This document shows, piece by piece, positions 1 through 13,600 of a DNA stretch of 64,000 nt; the stretch's first letter is position 1, and the number at the start of each line of letters is the position of its first letter. Made by a program: the position numbers and the translations under genes. This stretch comes from Arctopsyche grandis. Lineage: Eukaryota > Arthropoda > Insecta > Trichoptera > Hydropsychidae. The stretch covers positions 28,660,001-28,724,000 of the forward strand of contig NC_135367.1 of assembly GCF_051622035.1 (NCBI RefSeq). Direction: 5' to 3'. The notes below the pieces were generated by a model. That model saw only the letters and a list, made by a program, of their open reading frames with translations, was not told where the DNA came from and did no database searches.

Positions 1-430
1 CATAGCACTGGAAAACCGCTGATTTCAACGAAAAATACACACAATATACAACTATATTTAAAGTCGTACACGTTTGCCGAAACTGAACGCTTTTGAGTGT
101 ATTATATGTGTGTATGCGAGATTTATGCAACGGCTGCTGCCAGAACAGAGGTACAAATGAGGATATTCACCCCAGCCCTCGAGTCCTGACTAATATCGGG
201 CTGATCCTGGCGATATAGACGAGCAAGATGAGGAGCATTAAGGAGCTCTCCTCCGGCAATATCCGGATATCAACGTGTCACGTGTGACAGATAGTTTGGT
301 GTAACAGAAGCGACGACCCTTCAATGTGGAGAGGATGATCGTTCGAATGTGCAAAATTTTCAAAAATATAGCGAAACGACCTGGATGTCGTACTATCAAA
401 TAGCAATTTTGAAATAAGTTTGACATAAAA

Positions 431-475
431 CCACATCTTAACCAGCAGCGTGAACTGGCGGTTAGCATATTACGC
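431..475 (+). repeat. tRNA-SINE head fragment
   Basis: TTAACCAGCAGCGTGAACTG followed by GCGGTTAGCATATTACGC matches the A-box end of the SINE at 52453. It is fused directly to a family A repeat, so only the promoter head remains. Confidence 0.45.
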
Positions 476-480
476 TTTTT

Positions 481-662
481 ATTTTGCTCGGTTTGGTCAT
501 CAATATGTGTGGAAATGAAGTCCACTATGTTTAAAAATACTGCATCATCTTTCTTGGTGACGTATATTGTCCTCATTGGCGCATTTGTCCACACTGTTCC
601 CATCGTTTTTTCCCTTTTCGCCACTCTCTCGCTTTGTCAGATTTTAATTGTTTAAACGCTAG
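481..662 (+). repeat. family A interspersed repeat, copy 1
   Basis: It shares TTTTGCTCGGTTTGGTCATC, the block TTTCTTGGTGACGT and the end TCAGATTTTAATTGTTTAAA with the copy at 41521. This copy is 5'-truncated. Confidence 0.7.
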
Positions 663-1076
663 AACTAGAGATTTTGACTGATTTGAATTCAGAATCGATT
701 ACTGATCACGTATTCATGAAATGTGTGTGTGATCTAGAAAAAATGTGTGTGTGTGTCTGTTTGCCTGTGTATCTGTGCGTGTGTGTATTTTTTTAACACC
801 GTTAGTCCTATCGAATTGAAACATAGTATCGGTTACTGAAATTCTTATCGATACGACGTAAATTTTTTTCAAATTTTTAAGTTCACTGGAAATGGTACCT
901 CCCCTTATAGGTGTCCCTTTTTTTAAGTTTTTGAATTCAATTATCTCCCAAACCGCTAACTGAATCGGACTGAAATTTTTTTACATGTAATAGAAATAAT
1001 AATCTTTATAACCTTATATTATATTATTTTACATATTTTTATCTGAACCGGAAGTAATACTTACTTTACTGTAGAG

Positions 1077-1290
1077 CAGCGGTTTCCAAACTTTATGCAA
1101 CTACGCCTCCCTAAAAAAAAATATTTTCCGCGCCTCCCTACCTTTTATTTTTAATAGATATAATAATATAGACACGTTTTAAATAATAAACCTTTATTTA
1201 AAAAAAAATACTGAACACTGCAATAGACAGAATAATCAATAGACAGCCTCCCCTGGCAATAGTCCGCGCCTCCTAGTTTGGAAACCGCTG
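1077..1290. mobile_element. 214-bp hAT-like MITE
   Basis: The terminal inverted repeats are CAGCGGTTTCCAAACT and AGTTTGGAAACCGCTG, perfect over 16 bp. The flanking octamers ctgtagag and ctctagat agree at five of eight positions, compatible with a decayed 8-bp hAT duplication. The interior is AT-rich, contains AATAAA, and has no coding capacity. Confidence 0.75.
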
Positions 1291-1555
1291 CTCTAGATAA
1301 TCGAGGTTTTTTATGTTTTTCTCAGAAACCTTCTGGTTTATTGAACTGAAATTTCATAAGTAGAAGTTTAAGCATAATTCCAAGTTATATATAAAATCTG
1401 GTAAGCATTCCTCAACCGGAAGTGGCAGTTTACTCTTTTTTTTACTCTATTTTTCTTCCACTATTTTTTTTACTCGTCAAGACCGAGTATTTGAAATCAA
1501 TCAGATCTTCACATATGTATGCCAAGTTTTAACCAGGTATTGTTTTTGTCCACAG

Positions 1556-1689
1556 GTCGTCCAGACCAGGTACACAACTGCAGCATCCTGAACGTGTCCA
1601 TGAACTCGTTCACGGTCCGTTGCGCTGAAGGATTTAACGGAGGTCTGCCGCAAACGTTTCTGCTCGAAGTCAGAGAAACTAATTCCCAG
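1556..1689 (+). CDS. Side-like exon: first half of FN3 domain
   Basis: The acceptor is TTTTTGTCCACAG before 1556 and the donor is CAG|GTGAGC at 1690. The exon starts with two bases of a split codon and then encodes 44 residues from RPDQVHNCS to ETNSQ. The HNCS and LNVS sequons suggest N-glycosylation, so this part is extracellular. The two cysteines (HNCS, RCAEG) and the block GFNGGLPQTF are the features that point to the Side FN3 domain. The frame stays open past both splice sites, so the donor was set by the GTGAGC consensus and by continuity with the next exon. Confidence 0.85.
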
Positions 1690-4600
1690 GTGAGCGAACA
1701 ACTCCAAAGCCGCCCAAACTCCTACTTTATTACAGATCAACTTTGATTAATTCTTTTCCGATATTTTTCTTGTGCAGGAGATGAAAATAAATCTGACGTC
1801 TGCGGTCCCGAGGTTCGCAGCCTCTGGCCTGGAGCCAGGTCATCATTACCTGGCCGGTGTGGTCGCGTACAATCCGAAGGGCAGAAGCGAACCTGTCGTG
1901 ATGCAGACGTCCACCTTGCGTCTCCCTGAAAAGCAATTGACATCAGAAAAGGGGATTGGTAAGGATTCCTATATTTATTAGTGAATAGAAGGCAATTTAT
2001 TTCCCTTTTGATATCGAGCTCACTTTATCATATCTTACCTCCCCATCCTCCAGCTCTATTCTCGTCCGATATAAAAATCAATTCACTTATATTCTATATC
2101 GAATAAAAGGGAGTACTACAATATGCTCATTGTGTACGTATCTGTGTATTCCATCGTTTCTCACAGTACAATTGAAATAATAATGTGAAAAATGTTGGGC
2201 TTTAGCATATCGTTACCCTGTCTTGTATGCCTCATAAATCCACTTTCAGTCAACAAAAATAAAATCAAACTGTCGATGAAAGAAGTATATACAGTGTACT
2301 CTTGATTATCAGGATGAATGCTGGAGAGTATGCAACCGGATTATTGAAAAACATGGATAATCTAAATTATCAAATTTCAAAATCGTTTCCATTGTTTTTT
2401 GAATTCTTTTTATTATTACGAAATTATGTTCACAATAAATCTTATATATATTTTAATAGCTACTGATCTACTGATCATTTTCTATTTTACAATTTTAATT
2501 TAATTTTGTTGGTAATCATAGTATTATATTATTCTAATGCTAATGTACAGCATAATAGGAAAAATAGCTCAAAAACCTATTTACACTTCTTATAAATGCT
2601 CATAATACATCTAATACATAATACTAATTACAGACTCTCTAAATTCGATGACCTAAAGCAGATTTTGTTTAGGTAATCTTTGTTTATACCTGAAGGGTAT
2701 AGGCATTTTGTTGTATTTCCATTGTTTGAGTGTCTTTTGTGAGTAAGTGTGTGATTGACAATAGAAACGATTTTCGTTAATCTCCACATTTCCGATTTAT
2801 CACTTGCCTAATCACTAATCCGATAAATATATTAAATTTCAATGAACAAAACAGTTTTATTGGTTTTACTTTCGACCAAGATTTTGCTATTCCGTATACC
2901 TACATACTAATTTTTTCTAGAAATTGATAGTCATCATCTTCCTCAGCAAAAGCTTTGAGAAGATGATACCACGGTAAAGCTGTTTCATTGATGATATGAT
3001 ACATCCGTCCGTAGAATTGTAGAATTGTAACATTAGGCGGTAAAAATTCAGTTGTCATTCAAGACTAGAAATCAAAAATTTTGCTTTTTTTATAAGAGAT
3101 TATTATTGAATGCAAAATGTAATTAAATAAATAACTCAACATATGTAAGAATTTAACGAAAACATCCAACTAATCAACCAATGCTCCAAATCTACTCATA
3201 ATTACGTATTCTCGTTCAAAAATAAATAAAATAAAATTAATGAATTAATTTCAAGCATGGGTAATCGAGAGTACATTGTAAATGATTTCTACTCCTCTTG
3301 ATAAAAATCTAATTTTTGTAGAAATATGAGGTTGATACAAGTGCTTTAAATATTTAAGTTTAAATAATTAAAATCACCTTAAAATAAATGCGCTTTTTAA
3401 TATTATTATTTTTTTTATATTAACAAACAAGTTCAGCTCTACATTGTATCAATATTGACCTTTATTTATTTATTTCAAAATTAAATAACTAAAAAAAAGG
3501 TACACTAATGCGATAGGTAAATACATACAATGTATGTAAAAAGTTTTTGCCACATTAAAAACAATAATAAAAAAACTCGATTATATTTTATTTTAATAAG
3601 AATTCCGAAATGTCGTTAAATATCAGTTTTACACATGTCGCCGTTTTTATGTCATAATTTAGTTTTATGCCACAATAAAAGTCCTTTCCGACTTTTCTTA
3701 TTATTAACGCAGATCTTGTGCTAAATATATTTTATGTATTAACCTTTTATAGCACATTTTGTATAAAATTTTATTTTATTCGGAATATATTTGTAGAATT
3801 TTGACCTTTCATGGGTCCTTCAATTATAACATTCTGAGAAAAATTTTGTACTAAATAAATTACAAATCTGAGAAAGGTGGTATCGTATGTTAAGTATAAT
3901 TCAACCATTTTTATATATAAATAGAACATAATATAAAATACTCTGTAATAATGAAAATAATTAATCAATTTCAATTTGTGTAATACAGTATTAGTCATAG
4001 TTTTTGTACGGTATTTAAAACGACAAAACAAATCGTTATCAATCAGCTCGCCGAGTTTCAGATTTCCCGTTATCCGCAAGAGCGAATCAATCCCAATCCC
4101 TGAAGGGCTTCGAGGGTTAATCCTCGCAATAAACGAAGTAGGCAATTTAACTTGCGGTTTAATTTATGTTTTCGTACCAGAAACCAACCGGAGAAAGTTT
4201 AAACAATTTTTGATGCGGTGCGAGCGGAACCAAAAAGGAAAAACCTATAGACGAGAGAACGAGAAAGAGACGAGAGACGAGAAGAAAATTCGAAGTCGAG
4301 GAAAAGCGAAAGTGAGAGGAGAGGGGGAGGCGGCAAGAAACGAGAGGCTTAATTATATCTTTGTTTGGTAAATTACCGTTTAATTGTTCGTTGTTCGTAG
4401 TTTGATAGACGGCTTCTGTTTCCCTCGTTTCGCCAATAAAAACGAAATCCCCGATGCTCAAACATTCAATTAGTGGGCCGGATTAAGCGGTCCGTCTCGG
4501 AAATCGTTTTGCATTTTTGATTAATCTACTCTCCTCCTCTTTTCTCTCCCTCTCTCTCTCTCTTTCTGAAATTCTAACGATTCGGATGCTTTGTATACAA

Positions 4601-7600
4601 TTTTACCAACAGATGACCGATACAATTCATTTTAAGCGGATTTATCAACCCCTGAAAAGTAATGGCATATTAAATACTTCTATGAATTTTGATACCACAA
4701 TTTTTCATCATCCCTATTTTTATCAAAGTAATTACTCTCATTATGTAGGTATACATATTTACTTTAAGTGTAGACTTCTATAGTTTTAAATTTCCGCTCA
4801 AACTCATACAAAAGTACGCAACGTAAGCGCGTATATACAAAATCTGCTAACGTAAATGACGAGGGTAGTGAATATAGTGGATAGAGTGAAGTAATTGAAA
4901 TGGCAATGGGCAGGCCATGTGGCTAGAAGAATGGACTAAAAGTGGATAAAAGAAGTGTTAGAATGGTATTGGAGAAAATGCAATGGTAAAAGGAAAATGG
5001 ATAGACGAAATCAGGAAAATGTGTCGGGTGAGATGGATGAAAGTTGCGCAAAACAAAGACGAGTGGAAGCGTTTTGGAAACGCTTTCATCCAGCATTTAA
5101 TGATGACTGGCTGTAGATGATGATGACGATTTTTTCTAATACTTCCTTTTTATTGTTGCCATCAGTGTCATGATAGATTGACCCAAATTGAGTCAATGGC
5201 CGACCTGCAACCATATATAAATTTAAAGATGAATTGAAATCATAATAAAATTATGAGCCGATTTCGGAAGAACAGTTTCGACAACTAAATCAGATAAATT
5301 GGCACTATAATATGAAACGATTTATTTTGATGTCAAAATGATTTCAATTTGACCAACAATGTTACAACAACAGTTATGTATGTAGTTGAGAAATACCCAT
5401 GGCTTAAAACTTTGATACTTGAAACAAATTAAAAACAAATATATGACATTTGAATGAAAAATTGAATAACTTTGTGACTTATGGAGATGAGTAAAATTAT
5501 ATGGCGTATAATTTTACTTATACTATAATTTTACTTTAACGTCTACGTATTTTATTATAATAAATTTGTATTTGGAAAATTTTCTTTTGAAAATATAATG
5601 TATGGTTAAAAATCTAGTAAATTTTGATATATGTAAGTGTGTAGGTCCATATTTTTCAATTTCATTATGATCTTATTATATTATGTGAGCTGAAGCGTGT
5701 TATGATAGTACTTGTAAACGATATCTGTGTTGTCTGTCTCTCGCCGATTGTAAAACGCAAATGAGACGGAATAAAAACATTTTTTCGCATTTCCTCACGG
5801 CCATTATAATTTGACTGGTGTTCTCCATTAACAAAATGAAAATTTAATTCTGTTTCTTGCGAGTGAGAGTCAGATTTTGGCGGACGTTTTATACGAACGT
5901 AAATGGATAATTAATTAGCTGGCGTGGATACCATTAAGCCTGAAATGGATTCCCTGATTTTGCTTTAATTAAATCTACATCAATTTCACAGGTTTTTTTC
6001 TACGGCGGTGTTACGTTTTTATTTTTAACGAATTTTTTCCTTCCTTGCTTTTCTCCAGTTCACAATCACCGACCAGAAAATGTTCATTTTTATTTATTCG
6101 TGTAATTAATGTTTATTGAACGGTAACGATAACCCTCTCGAAAGAATACGCTCGCTAGATATAACATTATAGATTATAAAAATAAATCTCAATATAATAA
6201 TAATCATTCTGGGAATTTATAAAAAAACTAAAATGCTCGTGTAATCATAATTTTTATTTAAACTTTTAATAAAAATAGTTTCTGAAAACCCAATCATCGC
6301 TTCATACAAAATTTTATTCAAATTCAATTTTAATCTTAAAATATTATTTTATCTGCGATAACAAAACAGATCATGTTTTACATATAAAACATACTACATA
6401 TATATTATTACTTCGTAACTCAATTTTTTGTCCAAGTTGTGTTCATAATGAAATAATTAATTTTCAACCATAGCATACAGATAGTTACAGGCTTCATTAG
6501 TTTCATTCATTATTACTGCTTCGTAAATCACTCTTCCGTCCAATTTGTCGATAAAATCATTTATTTTCCACCAAGAAATTCTGATTTCATATATGTATGT
6601 ATATATTTATTTATTTCATTTATTTTTCTATACATTTTAGCCAGGAAGTATGTAATATGTAACATATGTACATACCTATATATTTGCAAGAATTGTAAAT
6701 AGGTTTTTGAGCTCTTTTTCCTATTATGCTGTATTAACATTAGAATAATATAATACTATGATTACTAACAAAATTAAATTAAAATTGTAAAATAAAAAAT
6801 GATCAGTAGATTAGTAGCTATTAAAATAGATATAAGATGTATTGTGAACATAATTTCGTAATAATAAAAAGCATTTAGAAATCAAAAAATATATTTGCAT
6901 AGTCTTTAAAATTAACAACACTTTAAATGAGCTTTTCAAAGTCGAGATCATTTTTAATTACTTTTTTGGGACCAAAAAGAGTACATATGTACTTTAATTT
7001 TATTATATCAAATACCGTGAAACTCACATATATCTACATGATAACTATTCATTAGTTTAATAGTATTGGATTAAACGTACTAAAAAATCTTAAAATTTGA
7101 AGGAGTATTTTTAAATATTTTATTTTACTGTCAAAAAGTATTTTTAAATAGGATATTTTAAAAGTTTTATAATGAATGGGATTGATATTTAGTATTTAAA
7201 ATATTTTTAATTTCAGATTCACCACACACAGCCTTCAAATTCACACCGATGATGAGCGTCGTAGCTGGTGCAGCAGGCGCAGTACTAATCGTTGCCTTCA
7301 TCATATTCATTCTGCTCAGGAATCAATGCACAAAGGTACGAATGCAATGTCATATCAAATTATTGCAGAATTTTTATGAAAAAGATGATGTTTTCCCAGA
7401 GCGAAGTGAGCCTTTGTCTCGCTTAGCGCAATTGGTATTTCTTTCGGATTTTCCGCCGGCTTTTCCGGGTGCGCAAAAGTTCGTCCGAGTGAATCCAGAA
7501 GGCTCTATGTACTCTGCGGAAGAATGTCAGAAGATGTGACAGAATAAGCGGTGCAAGCTATGCTGCAGTTTATTCGGGGCTTGCAAAAAGTTATTGCAGT

Positions 7601-10600
7601 TTTGTGCAACTCGGTGTGCGCTTGGCACACGCTTGCGCACCGTGAAAATAGAAAATTAACGCTTCTGGTGCTACTCCGAGCTTGCAAAATTGCATCCAAA
7701 TTACTTACGCATTCTGGACGAATTTTCCGGATGAGAATCGCTGTGTTAAATATTGCGCAGACTCATTTTCCGACGTTCTTATTAGTTTGGTTTATTATTT
7801 GCAACGGAATCCACAGTGGCGTTTAATCACTTTTTTATGATACCGTGACATTAATTTAATATTCACTCTTTACGACTATACTAGAATGGTTTTGTCGTAT
7901 AATAAACTATTCTATCAAAAAATTGCTCTTCATCGCTTCAAATCTAATTAATAATAATAAATTTTATCCCAGACGATAGGAAGAATAGTAAAATCCCCAT
8001 CGCCCATATAAATATAATATGTATATGTATGTAGATAATAAACACAATATTATTGAAAAATAATTTTAAAAAAATACATAAATAATTAATGTATTTAAAT
8101 ATCTTTGAATCGCGTTTTTGTTTAAAATGTTTCCGTTATTTGATTTTAAATTTAATTAATTATTTAAACTAGAACGATATTCTCAACGCAATAACTTACC
8201 TAATATTTCTTAACTTAGCGAACATTACTTACTATATGATTATATATCATATCACTTGTGATCAAATGAATATCAATTATTCAGCATTTATGATATTATA
8301 CTTTAGAAAGCTACATTCGTCAATCTAATATTCATTGTATAATTTATAATTTCAAGTATTCTATTCAAGAAACGAATTTCAAAACAGAATAATCGGATTA
8401 ACCAAGATAAATAAATTAAAATCCACGTTCTGTTGTATAACTTTTTAGTACTTCAATTTATGACTTTAAAAGATATTTAAAATATATATTATCGTTTAAA
8501 AACCTTAAGCTTACCTGGAAGTGGGCGTTTTTTTACATAATTTATTTAAATAATTTCTTTACTTTGTATAAAAACAAGTTGACATTGCCTGGCGTTACTC
8601 GGGTGGATAAAAATTTGAGAAAAACACTATAAATGGCTCATTCCATGGCCCATCTACAATTTAAGTTAGTTTATCATATCCAATCCGAAATCTGTAGATT
8701 TGCTTATTGGGGGATATACGTATGTATTTATACTCACCTACAATTTTACAACCATCCATAAATACCCGGATCCGGCGGGTTTTGAAGCCCGGATCCCAAG
8801 TCCGGTTTTTAAGTCATTACCCAACCGGGTCGAGTCCAGAAATTCTAGTTACTACGTACATAATACATAAAGTAAAAAATATTCAGGAAATTTAAAATGT
8901 CAAAATACATACATTTTCATAAAACAAACCAATCAATTTCTCCACCCTCATATATGTATACAAAGTGTCCACTTTCAACAACTCCATACAAAGTGTATAT
9001 CTGCATCAATTTGTAGTTCCAAACCCCCGGAACAGTCACAACACCCGATTCCAATTATTACACCATATTTTCACGCGATCGCAACACCCACTTCATACAT
9101 AAAAAGATCTCGAAGTAAATGGATCACATCCCGCATATATCCTCGCCCTCTCAAATATTATACAGTGAGTAACATCGAAGCCACAGAGGCGCTTTGAATA
9201 ATTCATGTGAAAAGCGATATGGCCGATATCTTGTGAATTATCGCCGTTGCACCCCTGAGTGCGGTGTCGAGGCTGGTTTTGGGGTGGGAAGGTGGGAGGG
9301 TAGTTTCGTCCCATTTTTACAGTACCCGATCCACCCCTATGTCACACGACTACGTCTGCACTGCGTTTTATTGCACTGCAGCGACTCATCGCCCCTTATT
9401 CATACCTCACTTTGTAGTAGCACTGCTTAAATCGGATACGAATGCTGCTCCAGCTGCTGGAGATACTCTGTCTACATACATATGTATGTACATACATCGG
9501 TGGTTCTTAACCGTTTTTGTTCTATGGAACAATTAATCAGTACGAAGCACGCTATGAACCTATTTTCAGAATAAAATTACAAAATCGGCCATATTGTTTA
9601 AATGCTTTTTATTATTACTAAATTATGTTCACAATACATCTTATATCTATTGAAATAGCTACTGATCTACTGATAATTTTCTATTTTTACAATTTTAATT
9701 TAATTTGGTGAGTAATCATAGTATTATATTATTCTAATGTTAATGTACAGCATAATAGTAAAGAGATCTCAAAAACCTATTTACAATTCTTATAAATTCT
9801 CATAATACATCTAATACATAATATTTATTAAAAAATCTCTAAAGTCGACGATTTAAAGCAGATTGTGTTTGGGTAATCTGTGTGTTATACCTGAAGGGTA
9901 TAGACATTTTGTTGTAATCACCGAGACTCTTCACAAGTGTGCTAGTATGGTTATTAGTGATTCTGTCATAGAATCTACTGGTTAGTTTATTAGTAATATC
10001 TGTAACAAATGAAATATTATAAATGGGAAGCAGCTTTTTCTAGTATATATGGGTGTATTATTAATTATTTTTATGGATTTATTTTGTATTTCTAGAAAGA
10101 TAGTATTGGAGGCGTTAATCCATACAGGTGAAGCATAGTTTAATAATGGTAATATGAGTTGCCCGATATAATTTTATTTTATTTTGAGTTGATAAAGAAC
10201 TATGACGATTAAATATTGGGTATATTGAGGATATACCCCGCATTGCCTTGCCATATTGATATAAAGTCTTGCGAATGACTGGAAATAGAGACTACATAGA
10301 TCGACAGTCATTTGAAAAATCTTCAGCCTTTCAAATAGTATTCACATACGTTTTAATCGTGCAGAGATATGGCGAGTTAAAAACTAGTCTATCTTTTAAA
10401 ATTTTCTGTATTTAATACTTTTTTATCTTGAATGAAAGCATTAATAATTCGTATGCTATTTGACAAGGTATCATATTGGTTTTCTTTTACCTTTTTACTA
10501 TTATTTATAGAATAGTTGCAAACGGAATTAAAACTTCTATAGCTAATAATAAGCTTCTTTCAGAGAACATCAAAATTCTTCAAGGTTTTTGAGTTAAACT

Positions 10601-13600
10601 TCAAATTTTGTAGGTTTTTTATGGCGAGCTAAAATTGGGTTTATCTTTTTAGGCACTCTTTTTGATACAGTTATATTTAATATGTTGTTTCTATTGAATA
10701 AAGCATTGGATTTTAGAAATAAAGATATTAGTTGATTTTTTAAATCATTGATCATATGCTCCCTGAAATCTACTGGTTATGAACCCCTGGCCTAGATGCT
10801 CAAGTGCATGTCTTCAGATTTCATCCTCAATCGTGCCCGTTTCTCAAGGATCGAGCTTATGTGCGCAACACTTTGTAAAGTCGTATCTCGATTTGTATTC
10901 AAATTAGCACAGCTGGTCGTTGATCGGCCAACTGGAAGATACAGTTCAAGCTTGAAATGTGTTTAGCTTCCGGTTTGATCGTACGTCTTTTAACTGGCGA
11001 AATATTTAAATATAGAATCCAGTTTCATTCGTGAAGGCATAAAAGGATTTTAAATTAAACTTTTTCTAGCATTGGACATACATATGCAAGTTCAAACGTA
11101 GCTGCTCATTTTTCGTCCCATAAAGAATCTTGGGTATTCTCATTTAGCATTTCTCGATGAATTCAATACGATAAATCGAAAGATTAATATTAAAAAAAAA
11201 TACAGCGTAATGATAAAACTATTTGGTAAATTCAAGGGTTTATCTATTTTAGTTTATGAATTAAGCATGATAAAATAAAAATATATTTGCATTATTATGT
11301 ACATGAAGGGCTTTTTTCCCATTTAAATACTATTTTTTTTTTAAATATAAATAATATTTTTAGAAAAAAATGCCACTATTTACATAAAATACTGATTAAA
11401 AATTTAGTTAAAATATTAATCAAGTAATAAAATCTTGCAAGTAGCTATGTACATACATATATTATTATAAATATTCTTTTTCGCGTTTAAGTAATGAAAA
11501 GTTAATAAAATGAAATATATGCAAAATAAGCGGAACTAACCAAAAAGATACTACATATGTATGAACCGTTATAATTTAATGTGGTCCATTTTACTTCATT
11601 TCGAAAAATAGCTCCTAAAACATAAAATATAATGTTTTGCGATAAACAATATTTTAAAAATACTGGTAACCTGTAATACGTTTATTCTTCGTGTCCAAGA
11701 TTTTTGACATATCGAATAAAAAAGTGGTAACATATTGTGAATTAAGTCCAACAGAAATAGTGTTTTGGAACTGAAAATTGAACTTCCACTACTTTGAAAT
11801 ATAAATGTTATTATAATAACCATAAATCCTATATAAAGCTAGCTTTTTACTATATTCTTTAATACGTTTTGTTTAACGTTTTTGAAAAATATCACTTTTA
11901 TTTTAACTATGCTTTTTATCTGTACACTGGCGGAAAATTTCCTTATTCAACTGGATTTTTCCAATCGAAACTGACAAAATAGGTCTATATAAATGCAACC
12001 CAATAAAAAATTGAAAATTTTAGCACTCGGCTAAAATTTTTATCACGGTTGACATTTTTAAAGCTCATTCACTTTAAAAACTTTTTATTTGCAGCTGCAA
12101 ATATACGCACATCTACATACATACATTTAATTCGCGCACTGACCCCAATTAAGACAACCATATCAATATACTATTTTTTTAGGACGGAGCATCGAGATCG
12201 AACGAGTGTCCCTAACCGGGGTCGAGTAAGACCCCAGTATTTTTTAATCAAAATATAGCTTTTCTCAATACAAAATAATGTGTTCAATATATATCTTATT
12301 AATCATTTTATACATCAACATAAAAATTTTTTAGCCCTATAGCATGTTTTTGACTATTTTTATGTTAAAAAATAGCGTATCGACATGCAAACGTACATAG
12401 GTAAGACCAACAGGCGACTGCATGACTCAATAACCACGCACCAGAAGTGACGAAAACAATAGCTTACGAAAATAAAGCTGTCTCTTTCTCTCGCATTGAT
12501 TTATTGATCAACAAGAATATGCAAGTGAACCAGTGGTGTAGCAAAGGGGGGGGGTTCAGGGGGTCTGGACCCCCCCCCCCCCCTTGGCGGAATGCAGTCG
12601 GCGGCAAAATATCCCACTCCTGTCGCAATTGATCGTGTGTACCATTTTTGGATAGTTTTTTATCCCGAATCCATGACAGATTTTTAGGACGTAAACATAT
12701 ACTTGAAAATTTCCAATGTTTGCTTCCTGATGGAAAAAGCTTTCATTCATCAAGTGTTTTAAAAAATAAGATAAAGATTCGGGGGAAATTTACAACCAAG
12801 ATATATTTTGTGGGCCTTGCATTCTAACTGGAGAGTTAGAAATCTGGTTTGCTTGTGACTTGCTTTATTAGATATTCATAGGGATATAAATGTTAGTGCC
12901 GAAAAAATATTAGATAAATACGCGAAGATTGGATCTGTGAATTTCGTACATTTTTAAAGTATTCATTATTTTTATTTTATTTGAATTTCATACCATATGT
13001 TTATTACGTATTTACTTTATTTTTATATGTTGTGATTTTATATTAACTAAATATAAATTATCTTGCCTTTTTTCCTGTCAAAACCCCCCCCTTGACAAAA
13101 TCCTGGCTACGCCACTGAAGCGAACAGTCAAAAACATGACTTATCGCTACCGCCTTTAAATCATACTTTGGAACGTAGAAATGTATAAATGCATTTTTTT
13201 TTCAATGTACCCCTTTTCGAAATCATACAAAATCTATTAAAATAAATTTTTTGTAGTTCATTCTAGGAATACAACAAATATAGGGTGTATAGCTTTGAAA
13301 ACCACATAGTTATTACGAAAAACGTAAAAATTGGAGGACTTGCATACCCCAATTCGGTGAGGGAAGGTTAAATTCAGATTCATTTATAAATGTTATTTAT
13401 AAATATCATTTATAAATGTTAAATAAATAAATAAAAACAATCGGTGTAAAACTTCAATTGCACTCCAATACATAGCAGACATCTGCGCGTTCATATCAAA
13501 CGAGCAAAATTCAATTTAAATCGCAACCCATAACAAAAACGTTTCTTCCTATGAATAACACAGCAGCCACATAAATAATATTCAACACAGAGGGCGCCAC

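Larger units (their letters stand above)
1..1555 (+). other. intron upstream of first visible exon
   Basis: No exon was recognised here. It contains a SINE head, a family A repeat and a hAT MITE, listed separately, plus a GT-rich stretch at 720-790. An antisense open frame at 238-624 lies mostly over those repeats and is not supported as a gene. Confidence 0.4.
1959..7216 (+). other. 5.3-kb intron of the Side-like gene
   Basis: AT-rich intron. It holds Jockey 3' ends at 2390 and 6683 in opposite orientation and an RTE 3' end at 4853. A more GC-rich stretch at 3976-4500 contains a 131-codon frame with a basic, Arg/Glu-rich end, but I see no family signature or splice logic for it. The remaining intervals show only AT-rich sequence. 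Confidence 0.5.

Noticed and set aside
3976-4371. 131-codon frame on + with basic C-terminus
   Set aside because: It lies in an intron, its composition is driven by GA-rich DNA, it has no family signature, and an antisense frame of similar length overlaps it.
7551-7826. 91-codon frame downstream of the transmembrane exon
   Set aside because: There are no splice sites linking it to the receptor frame and no recognisable domain.
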